This document shows positions 25,308-31,317 of a stretch of 31,317 nucleotides of DNA, in pieces. A model generated the notes under the pieces. The model made no database searches, was not told where the DNA came from, and worked only from the letters and a program-made list of their open reading frames with translations. The translations under genes and the position numbers were made by a program. Source of the stretch: CAZCZZ01 sp964503335 (GTDB lineage: Bacteria; Verrucomicrobiota; Kiritimatiellia; CAIVKH01); NCBI GenBank assembly GCA_964503335.1, contig CAZCZZ010000049.1, forward strand, positions 1 to 31,317, written 5' to 3'. How positions within the stretch are numbered: position 1 is the stretch's first letter; the number at the start of each line of letters is the position of its first letter.

Positions 25308-26516
25308 GTGATCGATGCACAAGTTGCTGAGTGGCTAAACATTCTTGCGCGCTGGGTCCACGTCATTGCGGGCATCATGTGGGTCGGAAACTCGATGCTC
25401 TTCAATTGGCTCGACCGCAATCTCGAAAAGCCCTCTGCGGATACCCCCGACAAATTCGGCCTGGCCTGGCTTCTTCACAGCGGCGGCTTCTATCGCGTCG
25501 AGAAGCTCATGCTTTCCGCCGCAGAGATGCCCGCCGTGCTGCACTGGTTCAAGTGGCAGTCCTACACGACCTGGATTACCGGCTTTCTCCTCATGATTGT
25601 CGTCTACTACAACGATGGCGGGAATTTCCTGATCCAGGCCGGCACGTCGTCCCTCACGCCTTTGCAAGCGCTGGGCCTCGGACTCGTCACGATCTTCGGT
25701 GGCTTCTTTGCGTATGACCTCGTGTGGCGTTCGCCGCTGGGAAGGAAATGCGCCACCATCTCCGGCGTCGTCTCGATTGCCGTTCTATGCGGCGTGATCT
25801 ACGGGCTGTGCGAAGTGTTCACCGGCCGCTCCGCGTACATGCACGTCGGCGCCCTGCTCGGGACGTTCATGGCGGGAAACGTCTTCTTCCACATCATCCC
25901 CTCGCAGAAGCAATTGATCGCTTCCATCAATGCGGGCCACGGCTTCAATCAGGAACTGGCCGATCGCGCGAAGCAGCGATCCATCCACAACAACTACTTC
26001 ACGTTCCCCCTGATCTTCACGATGATCTGCAACCACTTCGGCGGTGTTTACGGACACGAGTTCAACTGGCTGCTCCTGATCATCATCTTCGCGACCGGCG
26101 CCCTCGTGCGTCACTTCATGAATATCCGCTTCACGTTCAAGGCGTGGATTCCCTGTACCGCCACCACGCTGGCGGTCGCTACGATCGCGATCGCGTGGAT
26201 TGTCCGTCCGCCGGAAGCGGCGGCCACTACCGGGGCTGCGGGCGACGAGCAACCCGTCTCCTTCGCCGAGGCCCGCGCGATCATCAATCATCGCTGCCTC
26301 TCCTGCCACTCCGCCTACCCCACCGACAAGGTACTGTCGCTGGCCACCGGGGGAGTCCACTACGACACGCCGGACCAGATCCGGCACCAGGGCGAGCGAA
26401 TCTACTTCCGCGCCGTGGAAACGAAGACGATGCCGTTCAACAACCAGACGGGCATGACCGATGAAGAGAGGGCCACCCTTGGCCGCTGGATCAAGCAGGG
26501 GATGAAAATCCCCTGA
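25308..26516 (+). CDS. PuuD-like membrane protein (urate hydroxylase family) with C-terminal cytochrome c domain
   Basis: 402 residues. Start GTG 25308 is set by a strong GAGGAG 7 bases upstream. Residues about 10-305 form an eight-helix membrane domain of the PuuD/Urate_ox_N family (ARWVHVIAGIMWVGNSMLFNWLDR; GGFYRVEKLML; GNVFFHIIPSQKQLIA; HNNYFTFPLIFTMICNHFGGVYGHEFNW), with several membrane histidines. The C-terminal cytochrome c domain has Cys330-x2-Cys333-His334 (RCLSCHSAYP) and a possible axial Met near TKTMPFNNQTGMT. Characterised PuuD oxidises urate to 5-hydroxyisourate and passes electrons to the respiratory chain. No purine catabolism gene is nearby, and the divergent neighbour is ACIII, so a broader membrane redox role is possible. 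It ends 2 bases from the convergent PilZ gene. Confidence 0.82.
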   Translation: MIDAQVAEWLNILARWVHVIAGIMWVGNSMLFNWLDRNLEKPSADTPDKFGLAWLLHSGGFYRVEKLMLSAAEMPAVLHWFKWQSYTTWITGFLLMIVVYYNDGGNFLIQAGTSSLTPLQALGLGLVTIFGGFFAYDLVWRSPLGRKCATISGVVSIAVLCGVIYGLCEVFTGRSAYMHVGALLGTFMAGNVFFHIIPSQKQLIASINAGHGFNQELADRAKQRSIHNNYFTFPLIFTMICNHFGGVYGHEFNWLLLIIIFATGALVRHFMNIRFTFKAWIPCTATTLAVATIAIAWIVRPPEAAATTGAAGDEQPVSFAEARAIINHRCLSCHSAYPTDKVLSLATGGVHYDTPDQIRHQGERIYFRAVETKTMPFNNQTGMTDEERATLGRWIKQGMKIP

Positions 26517-26518
26517 TT

Positions 26519-26908
26519 CTATCCGGCGTCGTTGTGCTGCTTGCGCGCGTGCGCCCCGACGTCACGCACAGTCTGAATCCAGTCAGCCACGTCAGCTGCG
26601 CTATTGCCTGATGCGAGGTCGATGCCAACCCAGTGCTCGTCGCTTCCTTCCGCCTTCGTACACCACGCCACTCGACCCGAGAGCATGATTGTGCCAAGCC
26701 GATGGCTGGCAATAATCCAAAGGTGAAGAAGCGTACCGATCGAAAGTGGCACCTCTCCGCAGACACGCAACCCGTGCATCGAGATATCGGAGGAGCGCCC
26801 GTACAGGGTCATGCCGGGCTTCACTTCATTGGGATCGGAGGAGAGCACTTTCACGATGACCTGATCATCGTGCAACAACCTTGGCCACTGTCTGCGATCC
26901 TGTGACAC
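26519..26908 (-). CDS. PilZ-domain protein (probable c-di-GMP binding)
   Basis: 129 residues from the GTG at 26908, chosen because a strong GGGGAGG lies 4 bases before it; an upstream ATG at 26941 has no ribosome binding site. The RxxxR-type motif is in DRRQWPRLLHDD and the D-x-S-x-x-G motif is DISMHGLRV, followed by beta strands (GTLLHLWII, MLSGRVAWCTKAEG, HWVGIDLASG). These are the two c-di-GMP contact motifs of PilZ domains. A single-domain protein, likely a cytosolic c-di-GMP receptor. A perfect TATAAT at 26966-26961 on the minus strand, without a good -35, might serve it. No signalling partner is adjacent. Confidence 0.78.
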   Translation of the reverse strand: MSQDRRQWPRLLHDDQVIVKVLSSDPNEVKPGMTLYGRSSDISMHGLRVCGEVPLSIGTLLHLWIIASHRLGTIMLSGRVAWCTKAEGSDEHWVGIDLASGNSAADVADWIQTVRDVGAHARKQHNDAG

Positions 26909-26961
26909 GCTACCTCCCCTCTCCCCGGTAGTATACGCCATCCGGAAGGAAGTAGCCCTAA

Positions 26962-27693
26962 TTATATGGAGTCGTTCGGATGCAGGATACAGAGCGGATC
27001 TGAGGCCAGGTAGTCGCCCGTCGCCGCATAGCCGCGCGCGCGCGAGCCGCCCGTGCAGGTGTCACGATAACGGCACGCCCCGCAACGTCCCTTCAACAGG
27101 CTGCTGTCGCGCAATTCCAGGAAGACCTTGTCCGTCCGGTAGACCTCAGCGAGGTCGTTCGTGCGAACATTGCCACGGATGAGTGGAAGGAAACCGCTGG
27201 GACAGATGTTGCCCAGATGGTCCACGAAACAGAATCCCCTGCCCGCGTTCACGGTCGCCGCCGACAGGCCCAGTTGATGATGTCGCCCGGGCGCATGACC
27301 CTGAGCCACTCCCGTGGCTGGATGGCCATCGCGCTGCCTTTGCATGGCGATATAGGCGCGATGCTGGGAGCCTTCTGTGATCTTGATGACAAAGGGAACC
27401 GACTTGGAGAGGTCCACCATACGCTCGAACAGCCGGCGCATCTGCACGGCGCTGCAGCCCTTCAATTCAGTTCCGCGCCCCGTAGGCACAAGAAAAAACA
27501 CTTCCCAAAAGACAATGCCCAACCGGGTGACCAGTGCGGCCATTTCATCGAACTCATCGGCATTCCAGGCACCGAGCACCGTGTTCACTTGAAGCGGAAT
27601 GCCCAACTCCTTCGCCCATGCCGCGCCCTGCATCGCCTTCTCGAAGGAGCCCTGCACCTTCCTGAAGTCGTCGTGGGTCTGCGCCGTGGCGCC
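26962..27693 (-). CDS. Radical SAM/SPASM protein (TIGR04053-like), 3' part, truncated by assembly gap
   Basis: About 243 residues remain, starting at GATAQTHDDFRK, which in the family lies near residue 125, so the N-terminal third with the radical SAM CxxxCxxC motif is lost in the N gap. Visible parts: PLQVNTVLG, FWEVFFLVPTGRG, NAGRGFCFVDHLGNICPSGFLPL, then the SPASM cysteines CGACRYRDTCTGGSRARGYAATGDYLASDPLC. This pattern fits the TIGR04053 group, related to haem-modifying AhbC/AhbD/NirJ enzymes. Proximity to a cbb3 oxidase copper ATPase and an Rrf2 regulator is compatible with a haem or redox cofactor role, which is inference. It is not fused to the Rrf2 fragment beyond the gap. Confidence 0.75.
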   Translation of the reverse strand, partial: GATAQTHDDFRKVQGSFEKAMQGAAWAKELGIPLQVNTVLGAWNADEFDEMAALVTRLGIVFWEVFFLVPTGRGTELKGCSAVQMRRLFERMVDLSKSVPFVIKITEGSQHRAYIAMQRQRDGHPATGVAQGHAPGRHHQLGLSAATVNAGRGFCFVDHLGNICPSGFLPLIRGNVRTNDLAEVYRTDKVFLELRDSSLLKGRCGACRYRDTCTGGSRARGYAATGDYLASDPLCILHPNDSI

Positions 27694-27793
27694 NNNNNNN
27701 NNNNNNNNNNNNNNNNNNNNNNNNNNNNNNNNNNNNNNNNNNNNNNNNNNNNNNNNNNNNNNNNNNNNNNNNNNNNNNNNNNNNNNNNNNNNN
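27694..27793. other. Assembly gap of exactly 100 N
   Basis: The run of 100 N is the usual placeholder for a scaffold join of unknown length. It interrupts two genes: the radical SAM protein to its left lacks roughly 120 N-terminal residues and the Rrf2 regulator to its right lacks roughly 90 C-terminal residues, so the real gap is probably at least about 600 bases. Confidence 0.97.
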
Positions 27794-27948
27794 CCCTGCG
27801 CCAGCATGCGCAACACCTTGGAAATGTAGGTCCGCGACTCGGAAAGCTGGGTCGCAATCTCGTCCGGATTCAGCAGGTATCCCGCGGGCTTCCGGGCCAG
27901 ATAGAGGAGGCTCTGGATGGCTAGTTCGGATGTCTTGGTCAACAGCAT
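27794..27948 (-). CDS. Rrf2-family transcriptional regulator, 5' part, truncated by assembly gap
   Basis: 51 codons from ATG 27948. MLLTKTSELAIQSLLYLARKP is the standard opening of Rrf2 proteins (IscR, NsrR, CymR, RsrR), followed by the winged-helix segment DEIATQLSESRTYISKVLRMLAQ, where the recognition helix lies. The cysteine region that would show whether it carries an Fe-S cluster is lost in the gap. Rrf2 proteins sense Fe-S state, NO or cysteine. The gene diverges from ccoI, with a good palindrome between them, so self-regulation and control of the cbb3 genes is likely. No clear Shine-Dalgarno is seen before the ATG. Confidence 0.85.
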
Positions 27949-27965
27949 GGACGGAAGATAACCTG

Positions 27966-27994
27966 ATAATTCGGATAATCAATATCCAATTTAT
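27966..27994. promoter_or_regulatory. Candidate Rrf2 operator: 29-bp imperfect palindrome
   Basis: ATAATTCGGATA (27966-27977), 5-base centre ATCAA, TATCCAATTTAT (27983-27994); the arms pair at 10 of 12 positions, including the inner GGATA/TATCC perfectly. Its size suits the 25-30 bp dyads bound by Rrf2 dimers. It covers the predicted -10 of the regulator's own promoter and runs into the predicted -10 of ccoI. Confidence 0.6.
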
Positions 27995-28003
27995 GATTGC
28001 CAA
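27975..28003 (-). promoter_or_regulatory. Predicted promoter of the Rrf2 gene
   Basis: On the minus strand, -35 TTGGCA (28003-27998, 5 of 6), 17-bp spacer, -10 GATTAT (27980-27975, 4 of 6). The -10 lies inside the palindrome, as expected for an autorepressed gene. Start expected near 27968. Confidence 0.4.
27992..27997 (+). promoter_or_regulatory. Predicted -10 element for ccoI-ccoS-ccoN
   Basis: TATGAT (5 of 6 to consensus) on the plus strand, 45 bases before the ccoI ATG. The corresponding -35 position is poor and lies in the palindrome, a common arrangement for a regulated promoter. Confidence 0.35.
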
Positions 28004-28031
28004 GCAAAACACGATTCTGTCAATCTGCGCT

Positions 28032-28051
28032 AATTCCGACAATGGATATCC
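28032..28051. promoter_or_regulatory. Second copy of the operator-like motif, over the ccoI start codon
   Basis: AATTCCGACAATGGATATCC matches the segment at 27968-27987 (AATTCGGATAATCAATATCC) at 16 of 20 positions, 64 bases downstream on the same strand. It includes the ATG at 28042. Binding here could block initiation of ccoI; part of it is constrained by coding, so chance remains possible. Confidence 0.4.
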
Positions 28052-30471
28052 GCATTACAACCCTGCAGGCTGCCGCCCTCGATGCCACCTCGACAGAGGT
28101 GATCGACCTTCCCGCCTGTTTCCACTGCGGCACGACGTGTCCCGACCTGTCGATCTCAGCCGCGGACCACTATTTCTGCTGCGCCGGCTGCCGCACGGTG
28201 CACGACATTCTCCGCGACAACGGCCTCTCCCGCTTCTACGCGCTGAACGATACGCCGGGCGTCCGCATGGACGGACTCGGCGGCGAGGATTTCTCCTATC
28301 TTGATGACAAGGGCTTGCGAGACCGGATCGTGGACTTCACCGACGGCACCACGTGCCGCGTGACCTTCCACATTCCCGCGATCCATTGCGTCGCTTGCGT
28401 CTGGCTGCTGGAGAATCTTTTCCAGATGAAGCCGGGCATCGGCCGCTCCGAAGTCAACTTCAGCCGCCGTGAGGTTGCGATCCAGTTCGAGGAGTCCAAG
28501 GTAGCCCTGTCAGAACTCGTGAGCCTCCTCGCTTCACTCGGCTACAAGCCCGCACTCGATCTCGGCAAAGCCGCCGCAGCTACGCGGCCCCAGACCGCGA
28601 ACGGGCTCGCTCTCCGGATCGGTATCGCCGGCTTCGCCTTCGGCAACATCATGCTGCTCAGCTTCCCGTCTTACCTGGGCTTGAACCCTGCCACCGAGGG
28701 ACTGTTGCAGCGATTTCTCGGCGTCATCAGCCTCATCCTCGCCACGCCGGTGCTGCTCTTCTGCGCTTCTGATTACTGGCACGCTTCCTGGGTTTCCTTC
28801 AGACAGAGGGCGCTGCGCATTGAAGTGCCCATTGCGCTTGGCCTAGCCGCGCTGTTCCTCCAAAGCCTGTACGACATCGCCTTGCACCGCGGAGAAGGCT
28901 ACCTCGACTCGTTTGCCGGACTCGTCTTCCTCCTGCTTTGCGGACGGTGGTTCCAAAGCAAGACCTACGAGACGCTCGCCTTCGACCGCGACTACACGTC
29001 GTACTTCCCTCTTTCGGTCGTTCGCCGCTCGGCAGCTGGTGATCGACCCGTGCCCATCACGGACCTTCATGTAGGCGACCGCTTGATGATCCGTCACAAC
29101 GAAATCGTCCCGGCAGACGCCATCCTGATCAGCGGGGATGCAGCCATCGACTACAGCTTCGTCACCGGCGAATCGTCGCCGGTGACCCGGGAATCCGGCG
29201 AACGCCTCTTCGCGGGCGGCAGGCAGACCGGTAGCGCCATCGAAGTCGAAATGGTGAAGCCGGTTTCTCAGAGCTACCTGACCTCATTGTGGAATAGCGA
29301 AACGTTCCGCAAGCCGTCAGAAGACGTCCTGCACAATCTCACAAACACCGCAGGACGCTACTTCACCTACGCCGTCATCGTCGTCGCGCTCGGCGTCGCC
29401 GCATACTGGTATGTCATGAACACGGACGTGGCGATGAGGGCCTTCACTTCGGTCCTCATCGTGGCCTGCCCCTGCGCCCTCGCCCTCGCCGCCCCGTTCA
29501 CGCTGGGCACCGCGATGCGTATCCTCGGACGCAACGGCGTCTATCTGCGCAGCGCGGGTGTGGTCGAATCCATGGCGTCACTCGATACGATCGTATTCGA
29601 CAAGACCGGCACGTTGACCAGCGGACGTCATTCGGACTTGATCTACCAGGGCGAACAGCTGACCGAAGAGGAGTACGTCGCCATCGCGTCCGTCGCCCGC
29701 CACTCGACGCATCCGATGAGCCGCGCAATCGCCGCCACGCGCGAGGCCGACGAGTTGGTGGAGTCTTACCGCGAAGCGCCGGCGTGCGGCGTCAAGGGGT
29801 CCGTTCGCGGCCACGCCTTTCGCCTCGGCTCAAAGACCTGGCTCGCGGCATCCGGCGACGATGCCAGCGCGGTCTACGTCGAGGTCGACGGACGGGTGCG
29901 CGGCCGCTTCCTCGTCCGCAATGCCTATCGTCCCTGCCTCGGCGAATTGATCCGGAGCTTGTCTGCTCGCTTCAAGATGGCCGTGATCTCCGGGGACTCT
30001 CCAGCGGAGAAGGCTACGCTCACAGACCTTTACGGGTCTGACACGGATATCCTCTTCGGCCAAAGCCCCCACGACAAACTCGCCTTTGTGCGGGATCTGC
30101 AGGCCAGGCGGCGCCGTGTGCTGATGCTTGGCGACGGACTCAACGACGCCGGTGCATTGAAGCAAGGCGACGTCGGAATTGCCGTGGCCGAGGACATCGC
30201 CGCCTTCACGCCGTCGAGCGACGCGATCCTGGATGCGCGCCAGTTCGGCAACCTCTCGACGCACCTCGCCTTCTCGCGCAGCGCGGTGCGCATCCTCAAG
30301 GCCGCGTTCGCGATTTCGCTCACCTACAACGTCGTATCCGTGACGATCGCCGCGACGGGTCATCTTTCGCCGATGATCTCCGCGATGCTGATGCCGCTGA
30401 GCTCCTTCTCGGTCATCGGCTTCTCAGTCGGTGCGACCCATCTCGCAGGGCGGAGGCACAACCTGCGATGA
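28042..30471 (+). CDS. ccoI: Copper-translocating P1B-type ATPase for cbb3 oxidase assembly
   Basis: 809 residues from ATG 28042 (an upstream TTG frame at 27997 would lie in the promoter region). The N-terminal CcoI/FixI-specific cysteine domain is CFHCG...FCCAGCRTV (residues 26-54). Next is an HMA domain with IHCVACVW (Cys116, Cys119), then eight membrane helices with Cys476-Pro-Cys478 (IVACPCALALA). TGESSPV is the actuator loop, FDKTGTLT carries phosphorylated Asp520, HSTHPMS the nucleotide-site HP, and GDGLNDAGAL the hinge. CcoI exports Cu+ needed for the Cu-B centre of cbb3 oxidase (also called FixI). The stop overlaps ccoS as ATGA. No strong ribosome binding site is seen. Confidence 0.94.
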   Translation: MDIRITTLQAAALDATSTEVIDLPACFHCGTTCPDLSISAADHYFCCAGCRTVHDILRDNGLSRFYALNDTPGVRMDGLGGEDFSYLDDKGLRDRIVDFTDGTTCRVTFHIPAIHCVACVWLLENLFQMKPGIGRSEVNFSRREVAIQFEESKVALSELVSLLASLGYKPALDLGKAAAATRPQTANGLALRIGIAGFAFGNIMLLSFPSYLGLNPATEGLLQRFLGVISLILATPVLLFCASDYWHASWVSFRQRALRIEVPIALGLAALFLQSLYDIALHRGEGYLDSFAGLVFLLLCGRWFQSKTYETLAFDRDYTSYFPLSVVRRSAAGDRPVPITDLHVGDRLMIRHNEIVPADAILISGDAAIDYSFVTGESSPVTRESGERLFAGGRQTGSAIEVEMVKPVSQSYLTSLWNSETFRKPSEDVLHNLTNTAGRYFTYAVIVVALGVAAYWYVMNTDVAMRAFTSVLIVACPCALALAAPFTLGTAMRILGRNGVYLRSAGVVESMASLDTIVFDKTGTLTSGRHSDLIYQGEQLTEEEYVAIASVARHSTHPMSRAIAATREADELVESYREAPACGVKGSVRGHAFRLGSKTWLAASGDDASAVYVEVDGRVRGRFLVRNAYRPCLGELIRSLSARFKMAVISGDSPAEKATLTDLYGSDTDILFGQSPHDKLAFVRDLQARRRRVLMLGDGLNDAGALKQGDVGIAVAEDIAAFTPSSDAILDARQFGNLSTHLAFSRSAVRILKAAFAISLTYNVVSVTIAATGHLSPMISAMLMPLSSFSVIGFSVGATHLAGRRHNLR

Positions 30472-30641
30472 ACATGCTCTACCTGCTCATCTTTTTCAGC
30501 CTGCTGGTCGCCGTGAGCTTTCTCGGCTTCTTCATCTGGGCTGTGCGCAGCGGGCAGTACAAGGACATCGAGACGCCCTCGATGAGAATTTTGACGGAAG
30601 AGGACATGAAGAAGACAGAGACGAACAAGAGGATCACATGA
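30468..30641 (+). CDS. ccoS: cbb3-type oxidase assembly protein CcoS
   Basis: 57 residues. One N-terminal helix (LYLLIFFSLLVAVSFLGFFIWAV) then the conserved SGQYKDIETPSMRIL, the hallmark of CcoS, and a charged tail. CcoS is needed to insert haem and copper into cbb3 oxidase in characterised bacteria. Its ATG overlaps the ccoI stop and its own stop overlaps the ccoN start, both as ATGA, so all three are translationally coupled. Confidence 0.93.
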   Translation: MNMLYLLIFFSLLVAVSFLGFFIWAVRSGQYKDIETPSMRILTEEDMKKTETNKRIT

Positions 30642-31317
30642 CAACAATAGAGACGTTCCGGTACGACAACCGGACGGTACGTAACTTCGCATTGGCGACC
30701 ATGATCTGGGGCGTGGTCGGATTCCTGGTGGGCCTGTACATCGCCATCGAGCTCGTATGGCCCGGCGCCAGCGGCGGCATTCCCCAGCTGACCTACAGCC
30801 GCCTGCGTCCGCTCCACACAAATGCCGTGATCTTTGCCTTCGTCGGCAACGGCATCTTCATGGGCGTCTATTACTCGCTGCAGCGCCTCTGCAAAGCGCG
30901 CATGTTCAGCGACCTGCTCAGCACCCTGCACTTCTGGGGCTGGCAGCTTGTCATCGTGCTCGCCGCGGTCACGCTCCCCTTCGGTATCACGTCGAGCAAG
31001 GAGTACGCCGAGCTGGAGTGGCCGATCGACATCCTCATCGCCGTGGTGTGGGTGATCTTCGCGATCAACTTCTTCGGCACGATCATCAAGCGCCGCGAGC
31101 GCCACATGTACGTCGCGATCTGGTTCTACATCGCCACGATCATCACCGTGGCGATGCTGCACATCGTCAACTCGCTCGCGATTCCCGTCACGCTGACCAA
31201 GAGCTACTCAATTTTCGCCGGCGTGCAGGTCGCGCTGACGCAGTGGTGGTACGGCCTCAACGCGGTCGCATTCTTCCTGACCACCTCCTACCTCGGCCTG
31301 ATGTTCTACTTCATGCC
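30638..31317 (+). CDS. ccoN: cbb3-type cytochrome c oxidase subunit I, N-terminal 227 residues (runs off the window)
   Basis: The fragment covers about the first half of CcoN. RPLHTNAVIFAFVGN supplies the low-spin haem ligand His60, and SKEYAELEWPIDI, RREKH-like RRERHMYVAIWFYIAT and KSYSIFAGVQ follow the family closely. The motif that normally reads QWWYGHNAV, whose His207 is a Cu-B ligand, here reads QWWYGLNAV (CTC codon at 31256-31258), and the nearby usual QDALVQ reads QVALTQ. Either a real loss of a copper ligand or a sequence error near the scaffold region. The subunit reduces O2 at the haem b3-Cu-B site in high-affinity respiration. It follows ccoS with an ATGA overlap; whether it is fused to ccoO is not visible. 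Confidence 0.92.
   Translation, partial: MTTIETFRYDNRTVRNFALATMIWGVVGFLVGLYIAIELVWPGASGGIPQLTYSRLRPLHTNAVIFAFVGNGIFMGVYYSLQRLCKARMFSDLLSTLHFWGWQLVIVLAAVTLPFGITSSKEYAELEWPIDILIAVVWVIFAINFFGTIIKRRERHMYVAIWFYIATIITVAMLHIVNSLAIPVTLTKSYSIFAGVQVALTQWWYGLNAVAFFLTTSYLGLMFYFM

Noticed and set aside
26962..27948. A 328-residue Rrf2-SPASM fusion protein
   Set aside because: The frame crosses 100 N, and both halves are incomplete at the gap.
27949..28041. FNR/Fnr-FixK box (TTGAT-N4-ATCAA) upstream of ccoI
   Set aside because: TTGAT and ATCAG occur on the minus strand but their spacing is about 10 bases, not 4; the 29-bp dyad fits better.

Overview
This is a metagenome-style scaffold (it carries a 100-N gap) from a Gram-negative, respiring bacterium. 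Lipoprotein signals, a Tat-type signal, periplasmic multihaem cytochromes and alternative complex III (ACIII) point to an aerobe with an outer membrane. The phylum cannot be fixed from sequence alone. The ACIII-Sco-caa3 gene order and the ccoI-ccoS-ccoN order resemble Bacteroidota, Acidobacteriota and PVC/Hydrogenedentota-type genomes. Most of the window looks like about 58-60% GC (a few rows counted by eye); the first 2.3 kb is visibly lower, about 45-50%.

Layout. (1) 50-2317, minus: a three-gene cassette with an OlsB/GlsB-like N-acyltransferase, a PlsC/OlsA-like O-acyltransferase and an unknown membrane protein, probably making an aminoacyl (ornithine or glycine) membrane lipid. (2) 2398-4692, minus: a GltD-like FAD/Fe-S oxidoreductase followed by an exported peroxiredoxin. 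(3) 4765-8821, plus: miaB, a small membrane protein and a secreted GHL10-type glycosidase-like protein. Groups 2 and 3 diverge from a short intergenic region with a symmetric TATGATA shared -10. (4) 8825-24973, minus: a tightly packed run of 16 genes, actABCDEF, a one-helix membrane protein, sco, ctaC, ctaD, ctaE, ctaF, ctaB, a DUF420 (CtaM-like) protein, a lipoprotein and an MFS transporter. A good sigma70-type promoter lies upstream of actA. (5) 25308-26516, plus: a PuuD-like membrane protein with a C-terminal cytochrome c, divergent from the act genes. (6) 26519-27948, minus: a PilZ protein, the 3' part of a radical SAM/SPASM protein, the N gap, and the 5' part of an Rrf2 regulator. (7) 28042-31317, plus: ccoI/fixI, ccoS and the first 227 codons of ccoN.

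How it fits together. ACIII oxidises quinol and would pass electrons, through its own haem c subunits, to the A2-type caa3 oxidase encoded directly downstream. Sco, CtaB and the DUF420 protein assemble the Cu/haem centres of that oxidase. The second, probably high-affinity, cbb3 oxidase begins at the right edge with its copper ATPase. An Rrf2 regulator divergent from it has a convincing palindromic operator between the two genes. The most surprising single residue is in CcoN: the position that should be the Cu-B ligand His207 reads Leu. The apparent Rrf2-radical SAM fusion is a product of the N gap and should not be taken as a real protein.
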